From Pseudomonas paralcaligenes (GTDB lineage: Bacteria > Pseudomonadota > Gammaproteobacteria > Pseudomonadales > Pseudomonadaceae), in the NCBI RefSeq assembly GCF_019655855.1, contig NZ_BPFX01000002.1:1-64000 (forward strand): a stretch of 64,000 nt of DNA. Direction: 5' to 3'. Shown here one piece after another: positions 25,460-33,593 of the stretch (positions are counted from its first letter, which is position 1; each line of letters starts with the position of its first letter). The position numbers were made by a program, and so were the translations under genes. The notes under the pieces were generated by a model that saw nothing but the letters and a program-made list of their open reading frames with translations, made no database searches and had not been told where the DNA came from.

Positions 25460-26812
25460 ATGCACCGTCTGAGAATCACCCTGCTGGCCGCCGCCCTCAT
25501 GGCCGCACCGCTGGCCATGGCCCAGGTCGCCGCCGACCAGGCGGCCCGCCTGGGCCAGGACCTGACCCCGCTGGGCGCCGAGAAGGCCGGCAACGCCGCC
25601 GGCACCATCCCCGCCTGGGACGGCGGCCTGGCCCGCGACGCGAACGCCTTCGACGCCAAGCTCGGCTACAAGGACCCCTACGCGGCCGACCAGCCGCTGT
25701 TCACCATCACCCATGCCAACGCCGGGCAGTACCGCGATCAGCTCAGCCCCGGCCAGCTGGCCATGCTCGAACGCTATTCGGGCAGCTGGAAGCTCAACGT
25801 CTACCCGACCCGGCGCTCGGCCTCCTACCCGGACAAGGTGTACGCCGCGATCAAGGGCAACGCCGCCACGGCTCGGCTGATCGAGAACGGCAACGGCATC
25901 GCCGACTTCAAGGTGGCCACGCCCTTCCCGATCCCCCAGTCGGCGCTGGAAGTGCTGTGGAACCATCTGGTGCGCTACCGCGGCGACAGCGTCAAGCGCT
26001 ACTACGCCCAGGCCGTGCCCCACGCCAGCGGCAACTACTTCATGACCCAGATCGAGGACCTGTTCCTGTTCAACCAGGACGCCGGCGACGCCAGCAAGGA
26101 CAACGGCAACGTGCTGTTCTACTTCCGCCAGTCGGTGCTGGCGCCGGCGCGCCTGGCGGGTACCGAGCTGCTGGTCCACGAGACCGTCGACCAGGTCAAG
26201 GAACCGCGCCTGGCCTGGCTCTACGCCGCCGGCCAGCGCCGCGTGCGGCGCACGCCGAACGTGGCCTACGACTCGCCCGGCACCGCCTCCGAGGGCATGC
26301 GCACCACCGACAACTTCGACATGTTCTCCGGCGCGCCGGACAAGTACGACTGGCAACTGATGGGCAAGCGCGAGATGTACGTGCCCTACAACAGCTACCG
26401 CTTCGCCTCCAGGGCCAACAAGTACGGCGACATCGTCAAGCCCGGCCACGTCAACCCGGACCTGCTGCGCTACGAGCTGCACCGCGTGTGGCACGTGCGC
26501 GCCACCCTCAAGGCCGGCCAGCGCCACCAGTACAAGCAGCGCGACCTGTACTTCGACGAGGACAGCTACCAGATCCTGGTGGTGGACCACTACGACAACC
26601 GCGACAACCTGTGGCGCGTCGGCGAGTCCTACACGCTCAACCTGTACGACCAGCCGCTGATCTGGACCAAGGGCGACGCGGTATATGACCTGATCGGCGG
26701 CCGCTACGTGATCGGCATATTGTCCAACGAAGAACCGGCGGACCAGTTCGATATCGCCCTGAAACCCACCGACTTCACACCGGCGCAATTACGCCGAGAC
26801 AGTCGTCGCTGA
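25460..26812 (+). CDS. DUF1329 periplasmic protein
   Basis: A 450-residue protein with a signal peptide (to MAMA, about residue 21), then the DUF1329 hallmark LTPLGAEKAGNAAGTIPAWDGG. DUF1329 has a LolA/LolB-like lipid-binding fold, suggesting that it handles a hydrophobic molecule in the periplasm. It lies 11 bases downstream of its usual partner DUF1302. The C terminus ends 21 bases before the converging TetR gene. Confidence 0.88.
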   Translation: MHRLRITLLAAALMAAPLAMAQVAADQAARLGQDLTPLGAEKAGNAAGTIPAWDGGLARDANAFDAKLGYKDPYAADQPLFTITHANAGQYRDQLSPGQLAMLERYSGSWKLNVYPTRRSASYPDKVYAAIKGNAATARLIENGNGIADFKVATPFPIPQSALEVLWNHLVRYRGDSVKRYYAQAVPHASGNYFMTQIEDLFLFNQDAGDASKDNGNVLFYFRQSVLAPARLAGTELLVHETVDQVKEPRLAWLYAAGQRRVRRTPNVAYDSPGTASEGMRTTDNFDMFSGAPDKYDWQLMGKREMYVPYNSYRFASRANKYGDIVKPGHVNPDLLRYELHRVWHVRATLKAGQRHQYKQRDLYFDEDSYQILVVDHYDNRDNLWRVGESYTLNLYDQPLIWTKGDAVYDLIGGRYVIGILSNEEPADQFDIALKPTDFTPAQLRRDSRR

Positions 26813-26832
26813 TATCGGCGCAAATAAGCGGA

Positions 26833-27453
26833 TCAACTTTGCGCAACTTGCAGATAACGGCAGACCACCCGGGAAAGTTCCGCGGGAAGAACTTCCCGGG
26901 GCGTCACGCCGAGACTGCCGACCATGGTGAAGTAGTTCAGCCCGGAGAGCAGCAGGTGGGCGCCAAGGTCGGCCGCCTGCTCCGGTGCCGGGTGCCCCAG
27001 GCTGTCGCGGTGGCTCAGCACGATGCGCCCGAAGGTCTGGCCGATGTAGGCGTTGAGCTGGTGGAAGCGCTGGCGGAACTGGGGGTCCATCGAACTGCGC
27101 CGGATCAGCGCGCGGAGCAGGCCTTCGCGGCCTTCGAAGAGGCTTACCACGCCACCGATGAAGGCTTCCACCTGGCGCTCCAGGGGTGCCGCCTCGCCGG
27201 CGATGTCCGCCACCAGGCCGTCGATGGCGGTGCGGCTCTGTTCAACGAAGCGCTCGTGCACGGCGTACAGCAGCACGTCCTTGTCGCCGAGCAGGCGGTA
27301 GAAGGTGCCGACCGAGGACTCGGCCAACTGGGCGATCTGGGAAATGCCGGTCTCTTCGAACTGGTTGTCGGCGAGCAGATCGGCGGCGACGTTGAGGAAG
27401 CGTTCCAGAGCCTTCTTGCTGCGTGTCTGGGTGGGACTGGCAATGCTGTACAT
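26833..27453 (-). CDS. TetR-family regulator of the polyester/hydrolase locus
   Basis: A 206-residue TetR repressor: N-terminal helix-turn-helix (ISQIAQLAESSVGTFYRLLGDKDVLLY) and an all-helical ligand domain. It is flanked by the DUF1302/DUF1329 operon and a divergent alpha/beta hydrolase. The divergent gap contains two good inverted repeats (27491-27511 and 27553-27583). The ligand is likely a hydrophobic acid or ester product, but this is inferred from neighbours only. Confidence 0.88.
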   Translation of the reverse strand: MYSIASPTQTRSKKALERFLNVAADLLADNQFEETGISQIAQLAESSVGTFYRLLGDKDVLLYAVHERFVEQSRTAIDGLVADIAGEAAPLERQVEAFIGGVVSLFEGREGLLRALIRRSSMDPQFRQRFHQLNAYIGQTFGRIVLSHRDSLGHPAPEQAADLGAHLLLSGLNYFTMVGSLGVTPREVLPAELSRVVCRYLQVAQS

Positions 27454-27490
27454 GATCGGCTCTCGAAACGGCGCTGCCCGATTCTAGGGG

Positions 27491-27511
27491 GTTTGCCAGG
27501 GCAAGGCAAAC
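27491..27511. promoter_or_regulatory. Candidate TetR operator A
   Basis: Perfect inverted repeat GTTTGCC-7-GGCAAAC, 37 bases upstream of the TetR gene start, suited to autoregulation. Confidence 0.5.
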
Positions 27512-27552
27512 AGCGGGACATGAACTAGAGGCGAAATAAAAGTTGATTGCCA

Positions 27553-27583
27553 GAGCAACTTTGTCGGTATCGGAAAGTTGCTC
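27553..27583. promoter_or_regulatory. Candidate TetR operator B
   Basis: Perfect 10-bp inverted repeat GAGCAACTTT and AAAGTTGCTC with an 11-base spacer, 48 bases upstream of the hydrolase start. A third partial AGTTG arm lies just to the left. Confidence 0.6.
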
Positions 27584-27631
27584 GGGCAAGGCTGTTTTAT
27601 TGTCAACGAATAATGTGGGGAAGAACTTTCA

Positions 27632-28432
27632 ATGGAATATATCGACTTGCCCAACGGCCGTTTCGCCTATATCCGCCAGGGCCGGGGATACCCGGTGCTG
27701 CTGCTGCACGGCCTGGGTTCCTCGCTGCTCGACTGGCAGCCGCAGATCGAACACCTGGCGCCGCATTGCGAGGTGATCGCCATGGACGTGCGCGGGCACG
27801 GCCGCAGCGAACCGCTGCGGGCGCCGGTGAGCATGGCCGAACTGGCCGCGGACGTGGCCGAATTCATCCGCGCCCTGGGCATCGGGCCGTGCCTGCCGGT
27901 GGGCATCTCCATGGGCGGCATGCTGACCTTCCAGCTGCTCGCCGACCACCCCGAGCTGGTGCGCGCGGCCGTGGTGATCAACAGCGCGCCGAGCTTCCCG
28001 GTCGACTCCTGGAAGGTGCGCTGCCAGGTCTGGCTGAGGCTGGGCCTGGTGCGCCTGCTGGGCCTGCCCGCGCTGGCCCGGATGCTGGCCGGCAAGCTGT
28101 TCCCCAAGCCCGAGCAGCAGGCCCTGCGCGAGCTGGTGGCGCAGCGCATCGCCGGCAACGACCGCACCTCCTACCTGTTCGCCATGCGTGCCATCCCCGG
28201 CTGGTCGGCCCTGCCGGCGGCGGGCGAGGCGGAGGTGCCGCTGCTGGTGGTCAGCGGCGACCGCGACTACACCCCGCTGGACTACAAGCGCGCCTACCTG
28301 GGCCAGCTGCGCAACGCCCGCCTGGAAGTGGTGGAAGACTCCGGCCACGCCACCCCGCTGGACCAGCCGGAGCGGCTGAACCGGCTATTGCAGGCCTTTA
28401 TCGCCGAATATTCGGCACCTTTGCCCGACTGA
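27632..28432 (+). CDS. Alpha/beta hydrolase
   Basis: A 266-residue alpha/beta hydrolase without signal peptide, therefore cytoplasmic. The oxyanion segment LLLHGLGSS, nucleophile elbow GISMGG (Ser93 region), Asp in SGDRDYTP and His in DSGHAT form a full catalytic set. GGGGAAG precedes the ATG. It diverges from the TetR gene and carries a probable operator upstream. In context it could cleave the oligomers or esters released by the secreted depolymerases, but other ester substrates are possible. Confidence 0.88.
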   Translation: MEYIDLPNGRFAYIRQGRGYPVLLLHGLGSSLLDWQPQIEHLAPHCEVIAMDVRGHGRSEPLRAPVSMAELAADVAEFIRALGIGPCLPVGISMGGMLTFQLLADHPELVRAAVVINSAPSFPVDSWKVRCQVWLRLGLVRLLGLPALARMLAGKLFPKPEQQALRELVAQRIAGNDRTSYLFAMRAIPGWSALPAAGEAEVPLLVVSGDRDYTPLDYKRAYLGQLRNARLEVVEDSGHATPLDQPERLNRLLQAFIAEYSAPLPD

Positions 28433-28487
28433 CGCGCCCCCGGCGCGCCGTTACACTGGCCGCAGTCTTCCGCCGCGGCGCGCTTCC

Positions 28488-29369
28488 ATGCAATTGCATC
28501 CCTGGTCCCACCCCACCTCCGCCGGTTTCACCCTCACCGGCTGGCACACCCCGCCCAGCGGCAAGCCGCTGCTGCACTTCCTGCACGGCAACGGCTTCTG
28601 CGGCCGCGCCTACGAGCCGATGCTGGCGCCGCTGGCCGAGCACTTCGACCTCTGGTTGTGCGACGTGCAGGGCCACGGCGATACCGAGCACGGCGGCCGC
28701 TTCCACGGCTGGAACCGCAGCGCCGAACTGGCGGTGGAGGCCTTCGAGGCCGGCCGCGAAAAGTTCGGCGAGGTGCCGCGCTTCGCCCTCGGGCACAGCT
28801 TCGGCGGGGTGCTGACCAGCCTGATCCTGGCCCGCCAGCCGCAACTGTTCCAGCGCGCCACACTGCTCGACCCGGTGCTGTTCAGCAAGGCGATGATGGG
28901 TGTGATGGCGCTGTCCGAACTGGTCGGCCTGCACCGGCGCAATGTGATGGCGAAGAAGTCGGAGGCGCGCCGCCGGCACTGGCCGGATCGTGCCAACGCC
29001 TTCTCCCTGCTGCGGGGGCGCGGCATCTTCCGCGGCTGGAGCGACGCCGCGCTGCAGGCCTACGTCGACCATGCGCTGAAGGATGCCGCCGCCGGCGGCG
29101 TCGAGCTGAAGTGCCGGCCGAGCCGCGAGGTGGACATCTTCAGCTCCTTCCCCCGCCGCCTCTGGCCGTCCCTGGCCAGGCTGAGCACCCCGACCCTGCT
29201 GCTCTACGGCAGCCAGACCTATCCCTTCGTCGGCCAGTCCGCCCGCCGCCTGAGCGCGCTGAACGGGGCGGTGACCATCGCCGAGGTGCCGGGCGGGCAC
29301 TGCTTCATGCAGGAGCATCCCGAGGACACCGCCGCGCGGGTCCTGGCCTTCCTCCGACCGGAAGGTTGA
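28488..29369 (+). CDS. Alpha/beta hydrolase
   Basis: A 293-residue alpha/beta hydrolase with FLHGNGFCG, a nucleophile elbow GHSFGG, and a catalytic His in GGHCFMQ. An internal cap of about 80 residues is rich in Arg and Lys. It lies 55 bases after the previous hydrolase and immediately upstream of the DUF7079-like gene. A lysophospholipase or esterase role is possible; the substrate is unknown. Confidence 0.87.
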   Translation: MQLHPWSHPTSAGFTLTGWHTPPSGKPLLHFLHGNGFCGRAYEPMLAPLAEHFDLWLCDVQGHGDTEHGGRFHGWNRSAELAVEAFEAGREKFGEVPRFALGHSFGGVLTSLILARQPQLFQRATLLDPVLFSKAMMGVMALSELVGLHRRNVMAKKSEARRRHWPDRANAFSLLRGRGIFRGWSDAALQAYVDHALKDAAAGGVELKCRPSREVDIFSSFPRRLWPSLARLSTPTLLLYGSQTYPFVGQSARRLSALNGAVTIAEVPGGHCFMQEHPEDTAARVLAFLRPEG

Positions 29370-29371
29370 GG

Positions 29372-29737
29372 GTGGGTGCCAGCCGCGAGGACGTGTGGCT
29401 GGCGCTGTCCGCGCTCTGGCTGGACAACCAGCTGGACGACCACGACCACCGCCACATCGCCCGCGTGCTGCACGACAGCGGCCTGCCGGTGGAAGAGTTG
29501 CGCGCCATCTACCTGGAGGAAATCGCGCCGCTGCTGTGGACCAATCACTGGGTGGCGGCGGGGGCCTGGGAAGGCTTCGATCCTGCCTGGCTCAGTGCCG
29601 GTTGCCGCCGTTTTCAGGCATTGCGCGGGCGCCGCTGGCATCGCTGGCGCTGCCGCCTGCTGCGCAGGCCCATGACCTATGCCGCCGAGCCGGAATGGCG
29701 GCTGGTGATGGCGCGGCTGGCGGAGCTGCGGGGATAG
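29372..29737 (+). CDS. DUF7079-like small protein
   Basis: About 121 residues beginning VGASREDVWLALSALWLDNQ with a GTG start two bases after the previous stop (a TTG at 29366 is also possible). The pattern ALSxLWLD, the segment IARVLHDSGLPVEELRAIYLEEIAPLL and WEGFDPAWL resemble DUF7079 proteins. Predicted all-helical and cytoplasmic. Translationally coupled to the hydrolase. Function unknown; family recall is moderate. Confidence 0.65.
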   Translation: MGASREDVWLALSALWLDNQLDDHDHRHIARVLHDSGLPVEELRAIYLEEIAPLLWTNHWVAAGAWEGFDPAWLSAGCRRFQALRGRRWHRWRCRLLRRPMTYAAEPEWRLVMARLAELRG

Positions 29738-29740
29738 GGA

Positions 29741-30145
29741 TCAGTCGACCCGGCGCTGGTCGTTCGGCCGCGGATGGCTGCGGCGCCAGTCGTCGAGCTG
29801 GATCACCTTGTCGTCGGCCGGCGACGGCGGCTGGAAGGGGTGCGGTTCCAGCTCGATGCTGCCCAGGTGGCGGCCGTACATGCTGACGGTGCCGCTCAGG
29901 CGCTGCTCGCCGGTGACGGTGAACTCGAAGCCGTAGATGCGCGCCACCCGGCGCTGGCCGCGGATGTCGCGGACGAAGGCCAGGCGGCGGAAGGCGACGT
30001 TGCCGTCGAGCAGTTCCACGTCCAGCTTGGCGCAATGCTGCTTGGCCAGCGCCAGGGCGCGCTCGCGGATGCCGTGGCCGCGCCACAGCCAGGCGCAACC
30101 GGCGGCGAACAGCATCAGAAGCAGTACATCCAGCAGATCGATCAT
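29741..30145 (-). CDS. DUF3301 membrane-anchored protein
   Basis: A 134-residue protein with one N-terminal membrane helix (LLDVLLLMLFAAGCAWLW) followed by the DUF3301 body (RALALAKQHCAKLDVELLDGNVAF, GFEFTVTGEQRLSGTVSMYG) and a proline-rich tail. Common in Pseudomonas, with unknown function. It converges on the DUF7079-like gene with three bases between stops. Confidence 0.88.
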   Translation of the reverse strand: MIDLLDVLLLMLFAAGCAWLWRGHGIRERALALAKQHCAKLDVELLDGNVAFRRLAFVRDIRGQRRVARIYGFEFTVTGEQRLSGTVSMYGRHLGSIELEPHPFQPPSPADDKVIQLDDWRRSHPRPNDQRRVD

Positions 30146-30271
30146 GTGGACTCCGGTGTTTACAGGCCAAGCTTAACCGATCCGTGACGCCGCGCTCAGC
30201 TGCCGCTTGAGCCGGCCGGACTTCTTGGATAGGGTCGCGTCCTGCCATTCCCGCATGAAAAGGATGTCCCC

Positions 30272-30805
30272 ATGCAATGCCCCGTCTGCCGCGATTCGCG
30301 CCTGCAACCCACCCGCCTCGACGAAGGCCTGCTCGCCCACGGCTGCCAGCAGTGCTCCGGCACGCTGGTGGCGCTGCTCTACTACCGCGACTGGGCCGAG
30401 CGGGCGCCGCAGGACGAGGCGCCGGAAGGCGAACTGCAGGCCGAGCCGCTGAACGAGAGCGCCCACGCGCTGACCTGCCCCAAGTGCGCCAGGCTGATGA
30501 GCAAGTTTCAGATCAGCGGTACCCGCAGCAATCGCCTCGACCTGTGCACCACCTGCGACGAGGCCTGGCTGGACGGCGGCGAATGGCAGCTGCTCAAGGC
30601 CCTGCAGCTGAGCCGCAGCATCCCGGCGATCTTCAGCGAGGCCTGGCAGCGCCGCGTGCGCCAGGAGAGCGCCGAGCAGGCCCGCCGCGAGCGCTTCGCG
30701 CGCATCGCCGGGGAAGAGGCCGTGGCCCGCGCCGACGAGGTGCGCGCCTGGCTCAAGGACCATCCGCAGCGCCGCGAGCTGCTGTTCTACATCGGCCACG
30801 AGTGA
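30272..30805 (+). CDS. TFIIB-type zinc-ribbon protein
   Basis: A 177-residue protein with two CxxC pairs at the N terminus (CPVCRD, CQQC) and two more in the middle (CPKCARLM, CTTCDEAWLDGGE), the latter being the zf-TFIIB zinc-ribbon signature. The C-terminal 70 residues are a charged helix. AGGATGTCCCC precedes the ATG. It is followed within seven bases by the next gene. Role unknown; zinc binding is expected. Confidence 0.85.
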   Translation: MQCPVCRDSRLQPTRLDEGLLAHGCQQCSGTLVALLYYRDWAERAPQDEAPEGELQAEPLNESAHALTCPKCARLMSKFQISGTRSNRLDLCTTCDEAWLDGGEWQLLKALQLSRSIPAIFSEAWQRRVRQESAEQARRERFARIAGEEAVARADEVRAWLKDHPQRRELLFYIGHE

Positions 30806-30812
30806 GCCGGCG

Positions 30813-32066
30813 GTGAAGACCTGGCAGCGCTGGCTGCTGATCGTCGTCGTTGCGCTGGGCGCGGGTCTCTGGCTGTGGACGCGGGACGAAGCGCTCGATC
30901 CCCGGGCCCTGGCCTGGCTGGAGGAGGTGGCCGCGCCCGGCGAGAGCGCCGCCTACCACCAGTTGATGGGCCTCGACGCCCCCGCCGGCCAGGATACGGC
31001 GGCCGCCGGGCGGCAGATCCTCGAGGCCCATCGCCAGTGGCGGGCGCAGCATCATTATCACGAGTCGATGGTGGCCGAGGCCGAGCGTGCGCGCATCGCC
31101 CTGCCCGGCAAGGCGCTGTGTGCGCTGGCCGAAGGCGACTGCCTGCAGCGCCTGCGCGCGGACCGCGCCGGGCTGGACGAGCTGCTGGCGCGCCATGCCG
31201 AGCTGCTGGAGCGCTACCAGCGGCTGCTGGCCCTGGACGACTACCACACCCTCAGCCAACCGAGCGCGGACGAGCCGCTGGCCAACTTCTCCAGCCTCGA
31301 CCAGGCCAACCGGCTGCTCGCCGCCCGGGCGCTGGCCCTGGCGGACGCGGGCCGCGGTGACGAGGCGCTGGCCCTGCTGCAGCAGGACGTGGCGCGGCTG
31401 CGCGCCTGGCTGGCGCAGGCCGACAACCTGATCCTCAAGATGATGCTGGGGCGCCTGCTCGGGCGCGATCTCGACAGCCTGGCGGTGCTCGTGCGGGAGG
31501 GGCTGATCGCCAGGCCCGAGCCGCAGCCGGCGCTGAGCGAGGCGGAGCGTTCGCTGCACATGCCCATGCGGCGCGAGTTCGCCCTGCTCGGCAACGGCTT
31601 CCTGCACATGATGGACGACCCGCAGATCACCGCCGAACTGGCCGGCGGCGCCTGGCAGCTGAGCCTGCTGTACAAGCGGCACATGACGATCAACGACAGC
31701 CTGCCGGCCTACCTGCGCGTGGCCGAGGACTCGCGCCTGGACCCGCGTGCCTTCGCCGAGCTGGCGCAGCGAGGCGAGCGGCCGCAGCCGGGCCTGTGGC
31801 GCCGCGCGCGCAACCCGATCGGCGTGGTGCTGGGTGGCATCGCGATGCCCAACTTCCATGTCTACCTGGCGCGGATGCACGACCTGGACGCCAAGCTGGC
31901 CCTGTTCGCCAGCCTCGGCCAGGCCGTGCCGGAAGCGGACAATCCCTACTACCCGGGCCACAAGGCGAGCTGGAACCTGGAGCAGCGGGCCTACTGCTTC
32001 GCCGGGCCGCTGGCGGATGAGCGGGGCCTGCGCTGCCTGCCCTGGACGGAGCCGCCCGCCCGCTGA
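30813..32066 (+). CDS. Membrane-anchored hypothetical protein
   Basis: A 417-residue protein with one N-terminal membrane anchor (WLLIVVVALGAGLWLW) and a mostly helical periplasmic body. A GTG start at 30813 sits seven bases after the zinc-ribbon gene, suggesting one transcript. I recognise no catalytic motif. It may be a Pseudomonas-specific envelope protein. Confidence 0.72.
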   Translation: MKTWQRWLLIVVVALGAGLWLWTRDEALDPRALAWLEEVAAPGESAAYHQLMGLDAPAGQDTAAAGRQILEAHRQWRAQHHYHESMVAEAERARIALPGKALCALAEGDCLQRLRADRAGLDELLARHAELLERYQRLLALDDYHTLSQPSADEPLANFSSLDQANRLLAARALALADAGRGDEALALLQQDVARLRAWLAQADNLILKMMLGRLLGRDLDSLAVLVREGLIARPEPQPALSEAERSLHMPMRREFALLGNGFLHMMDDPQITAELAGGAWQLSLLYKRHMTINDSLPAYLRVAEDSRLDPRAFAELAQRGERPQPGLWRRARNPIGVVLGGIAMPNFHVYLARMHDLDAKLALFASLGQAVPEADNPYYPGHKASWNLEQRAYCFAGPLADERGLRCLPWTEPPAR

Positions 32067-32085
32067 GCCGCGCGTGGCGGGTGGC

Positions 32086-33465
32086 TCAGGCGTGGGTCAG
32101 GTACCAGCGCCAGTCCTGCTCGCCCACCTCGCCCATGAACTGGCGGTACTCGGCCCACTTGATCGCCAGGAATACCTTGAGGAAGTCCTCGCCCAGCGCC
32201 TCGCGTGCCCAGCTGGAGCCTTCCAGGGCACGTAGGGCGGTGAGCCAGTCGGTGGGCAGGGTCTCGCGGACCTGCTCGTAGCCGTTGCCGACGATGGCCT
32301 CGCCCGGGTCGATCTGGTTTTTGATGCCGTGATGGATGCCGGCGAGGATCGCCGCCGCCGCCAGGTAGGGGTTGGCGTCGGCGCCGCAGATGCGGTGCTC
32401 CACGTGGCGGCTGTGCGCGGGGCCGCCCGGCACGCGGAGCGACACGGTGCGGTTGTTCACTCCCCAGCTCTTGGCCAGCGGCGCGTAGCTGTTGGCCTGG
32501 AAGCGGCGGAACGAGTTGGCGTTGGGGCAGAAGATCGCCAGGGCGTCGTCGAGCGTGGCCATCATCCCGCCGATGGCGTGCCTCAACAGCGTGCCGGGCC
32601 CGCTTTCAAGGTCAGAAAGCTCCGAGGCCATCAGGTTGTTGCCTTCGGCGTCGGCCAGGCTGACGTGCAGGTGCAGGCCGCTGCCGGCCTGGTCGCCGAA
32701 CGGCTTGGCCATGAAGCAGGCCTGCAGCCCATGTTTATTCGCCACGCCCCTGACCAGGCGCTTGTAGCGCACACCCTCGTCCACCGCCTGGAGGGCGTCG
32801 AAGCGGTGCTCCAGGGTCAGTTCGAGCTGGCCCGGGGCGTATTCCGAGATGGCCGTGCGCACCGGCAGGCCCTGCACTTCGCAGGCGGCGTAGAGGTCGT
32901 CGAGGAAGGGCTGCAACTGCTCCAGTTCGTACACGCCGTAGACCTGCGGCGCCTGGGGCCGCACGCCGTTCGCCTGCACGGCCGGCTGCGGCCGGCCATT
33001 GGCGTCGCGGTGCTTGTCCAGCAGGTAGAACTCCAGCTCCACCGCCATCACCGGGTGGTAGCCGTCCGCATCGAGCGCCTCGATGGCGCGCACAAGCACG
33101 TGGCGCGGATCGGCCGGGCTGGCCGGCAGGCCCTGCTCGGGGTGCATGCTGACCTGCAGCTGGCCGGTGGGCATGGCGCGCCAGGGCTGCAGGGTCAGGC
33201 TGCCGGGCAGCGGGTAGGTCCAGCAGTCGGCGTCGGCCACTTCCCAGACCAGGCCGCTGTCTTCCACGTCCTCGCCCTGGATGGTCAGTGCCAGGATCGA
33301 GCTGGGCAGCGGCCGGCCGTGCTCGTAGACGGCCAGCAGCTCGTCGCGGTGCAGCAGCTTGCCGCGCGGGATGCCGTTGGCGTCGATCAGCATCAGCTCG
33401 ATGCTGCGGACTTCCGGGTGGGCGGCGAGGAAGTCGAGGGCTTCCTGGGGATGGGCGAATCGCAT
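32086..33465 (-). CDS. Glutamine-synthetase-family gamma-glutamylpolyamine synthetase
   Basis: A 459-residue glutamine synthetase homologue. The ATP/Glu-binding core VELEFYLLD, KPFGDQAGSGLHLHVSL, NRTVSLRVPG and EHRICGADANPYLAAAAILAG are visible. The family (PuuA/PauA type) ligates glutamate to putrescine, spermidine or related amines as the first step of the gamma-glutamyl pathway. The neighbouring class III aminotransferase and GntR regulator support amine catabolism. The exact amine cannot be told from sequence. Confidence 0.88.
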   Translation of the reverse strand: MRFAHPQEALDFLAAHPEVRSIELMLIDANGIPRGKLLHRDELLAVYEHGRPLPSSILALTIQGEDVEDSGLVWEVADADCWTYPLPGSLTLQPWRAMPTGQLQVSMHPEQGLPASPADPRHVLVRAIEALDADGYHPVMAVELEFYLLDKHRDANGRPQPAVQANGVRPQAPQVYGVYELEQLQPFLDDLYAACEVQGLPVRTAISEYAPGQLELTLEHRFDALQAVDEGVRYKRLVRGVANKHGLQACFMAKPFGDQAGSGLHLHVSLADAEGNNLMASELSDLESGPGTLLRHAIGGMMATLDDALAIFCPNANSFRRFQANSYAPLAKSWGVNNRTVSLRVPGGPAHSRHVEHRICGADANPYLAAAAILAGIHHGIKNQIDPGEAIVGNGYEQVRETLPTDWLTALRALEGSSWAREALGEDFLKVFLAIKWAEYRQFMGEVGEQDWRWYLTHA

Positions 33466-33486
33466 GGTGATGTCCTTGCATCTGTT

Positions 33487-33593
33487 CCCCTCTCCCTTCA
33501 GGAGAGGGGTTAGGGGTGAGGGTGATCCAGGCGAGGCAGGGCTGCATGTTTCGAGCCTCCCTCACCCCAGCCCTCTCCCGGAGGGAGAGGGAG
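33487..33593. repeat. Large imperfect palindromic repeat
   Basis: Two inverted blocks, CCCCTCTCCCTTCAGGAGAG followed by GGGTTAGGGGTGAGGG, and CCCTCACCCCAGCCCTCTCCC followed by GGAGGGAGAGG. This is an extragenic repeat type widespread in proteobacteria. It fills the gap between two minus-strand genes and ends directly at the stop codon of the aminotransferase. Confidence 0.8.
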
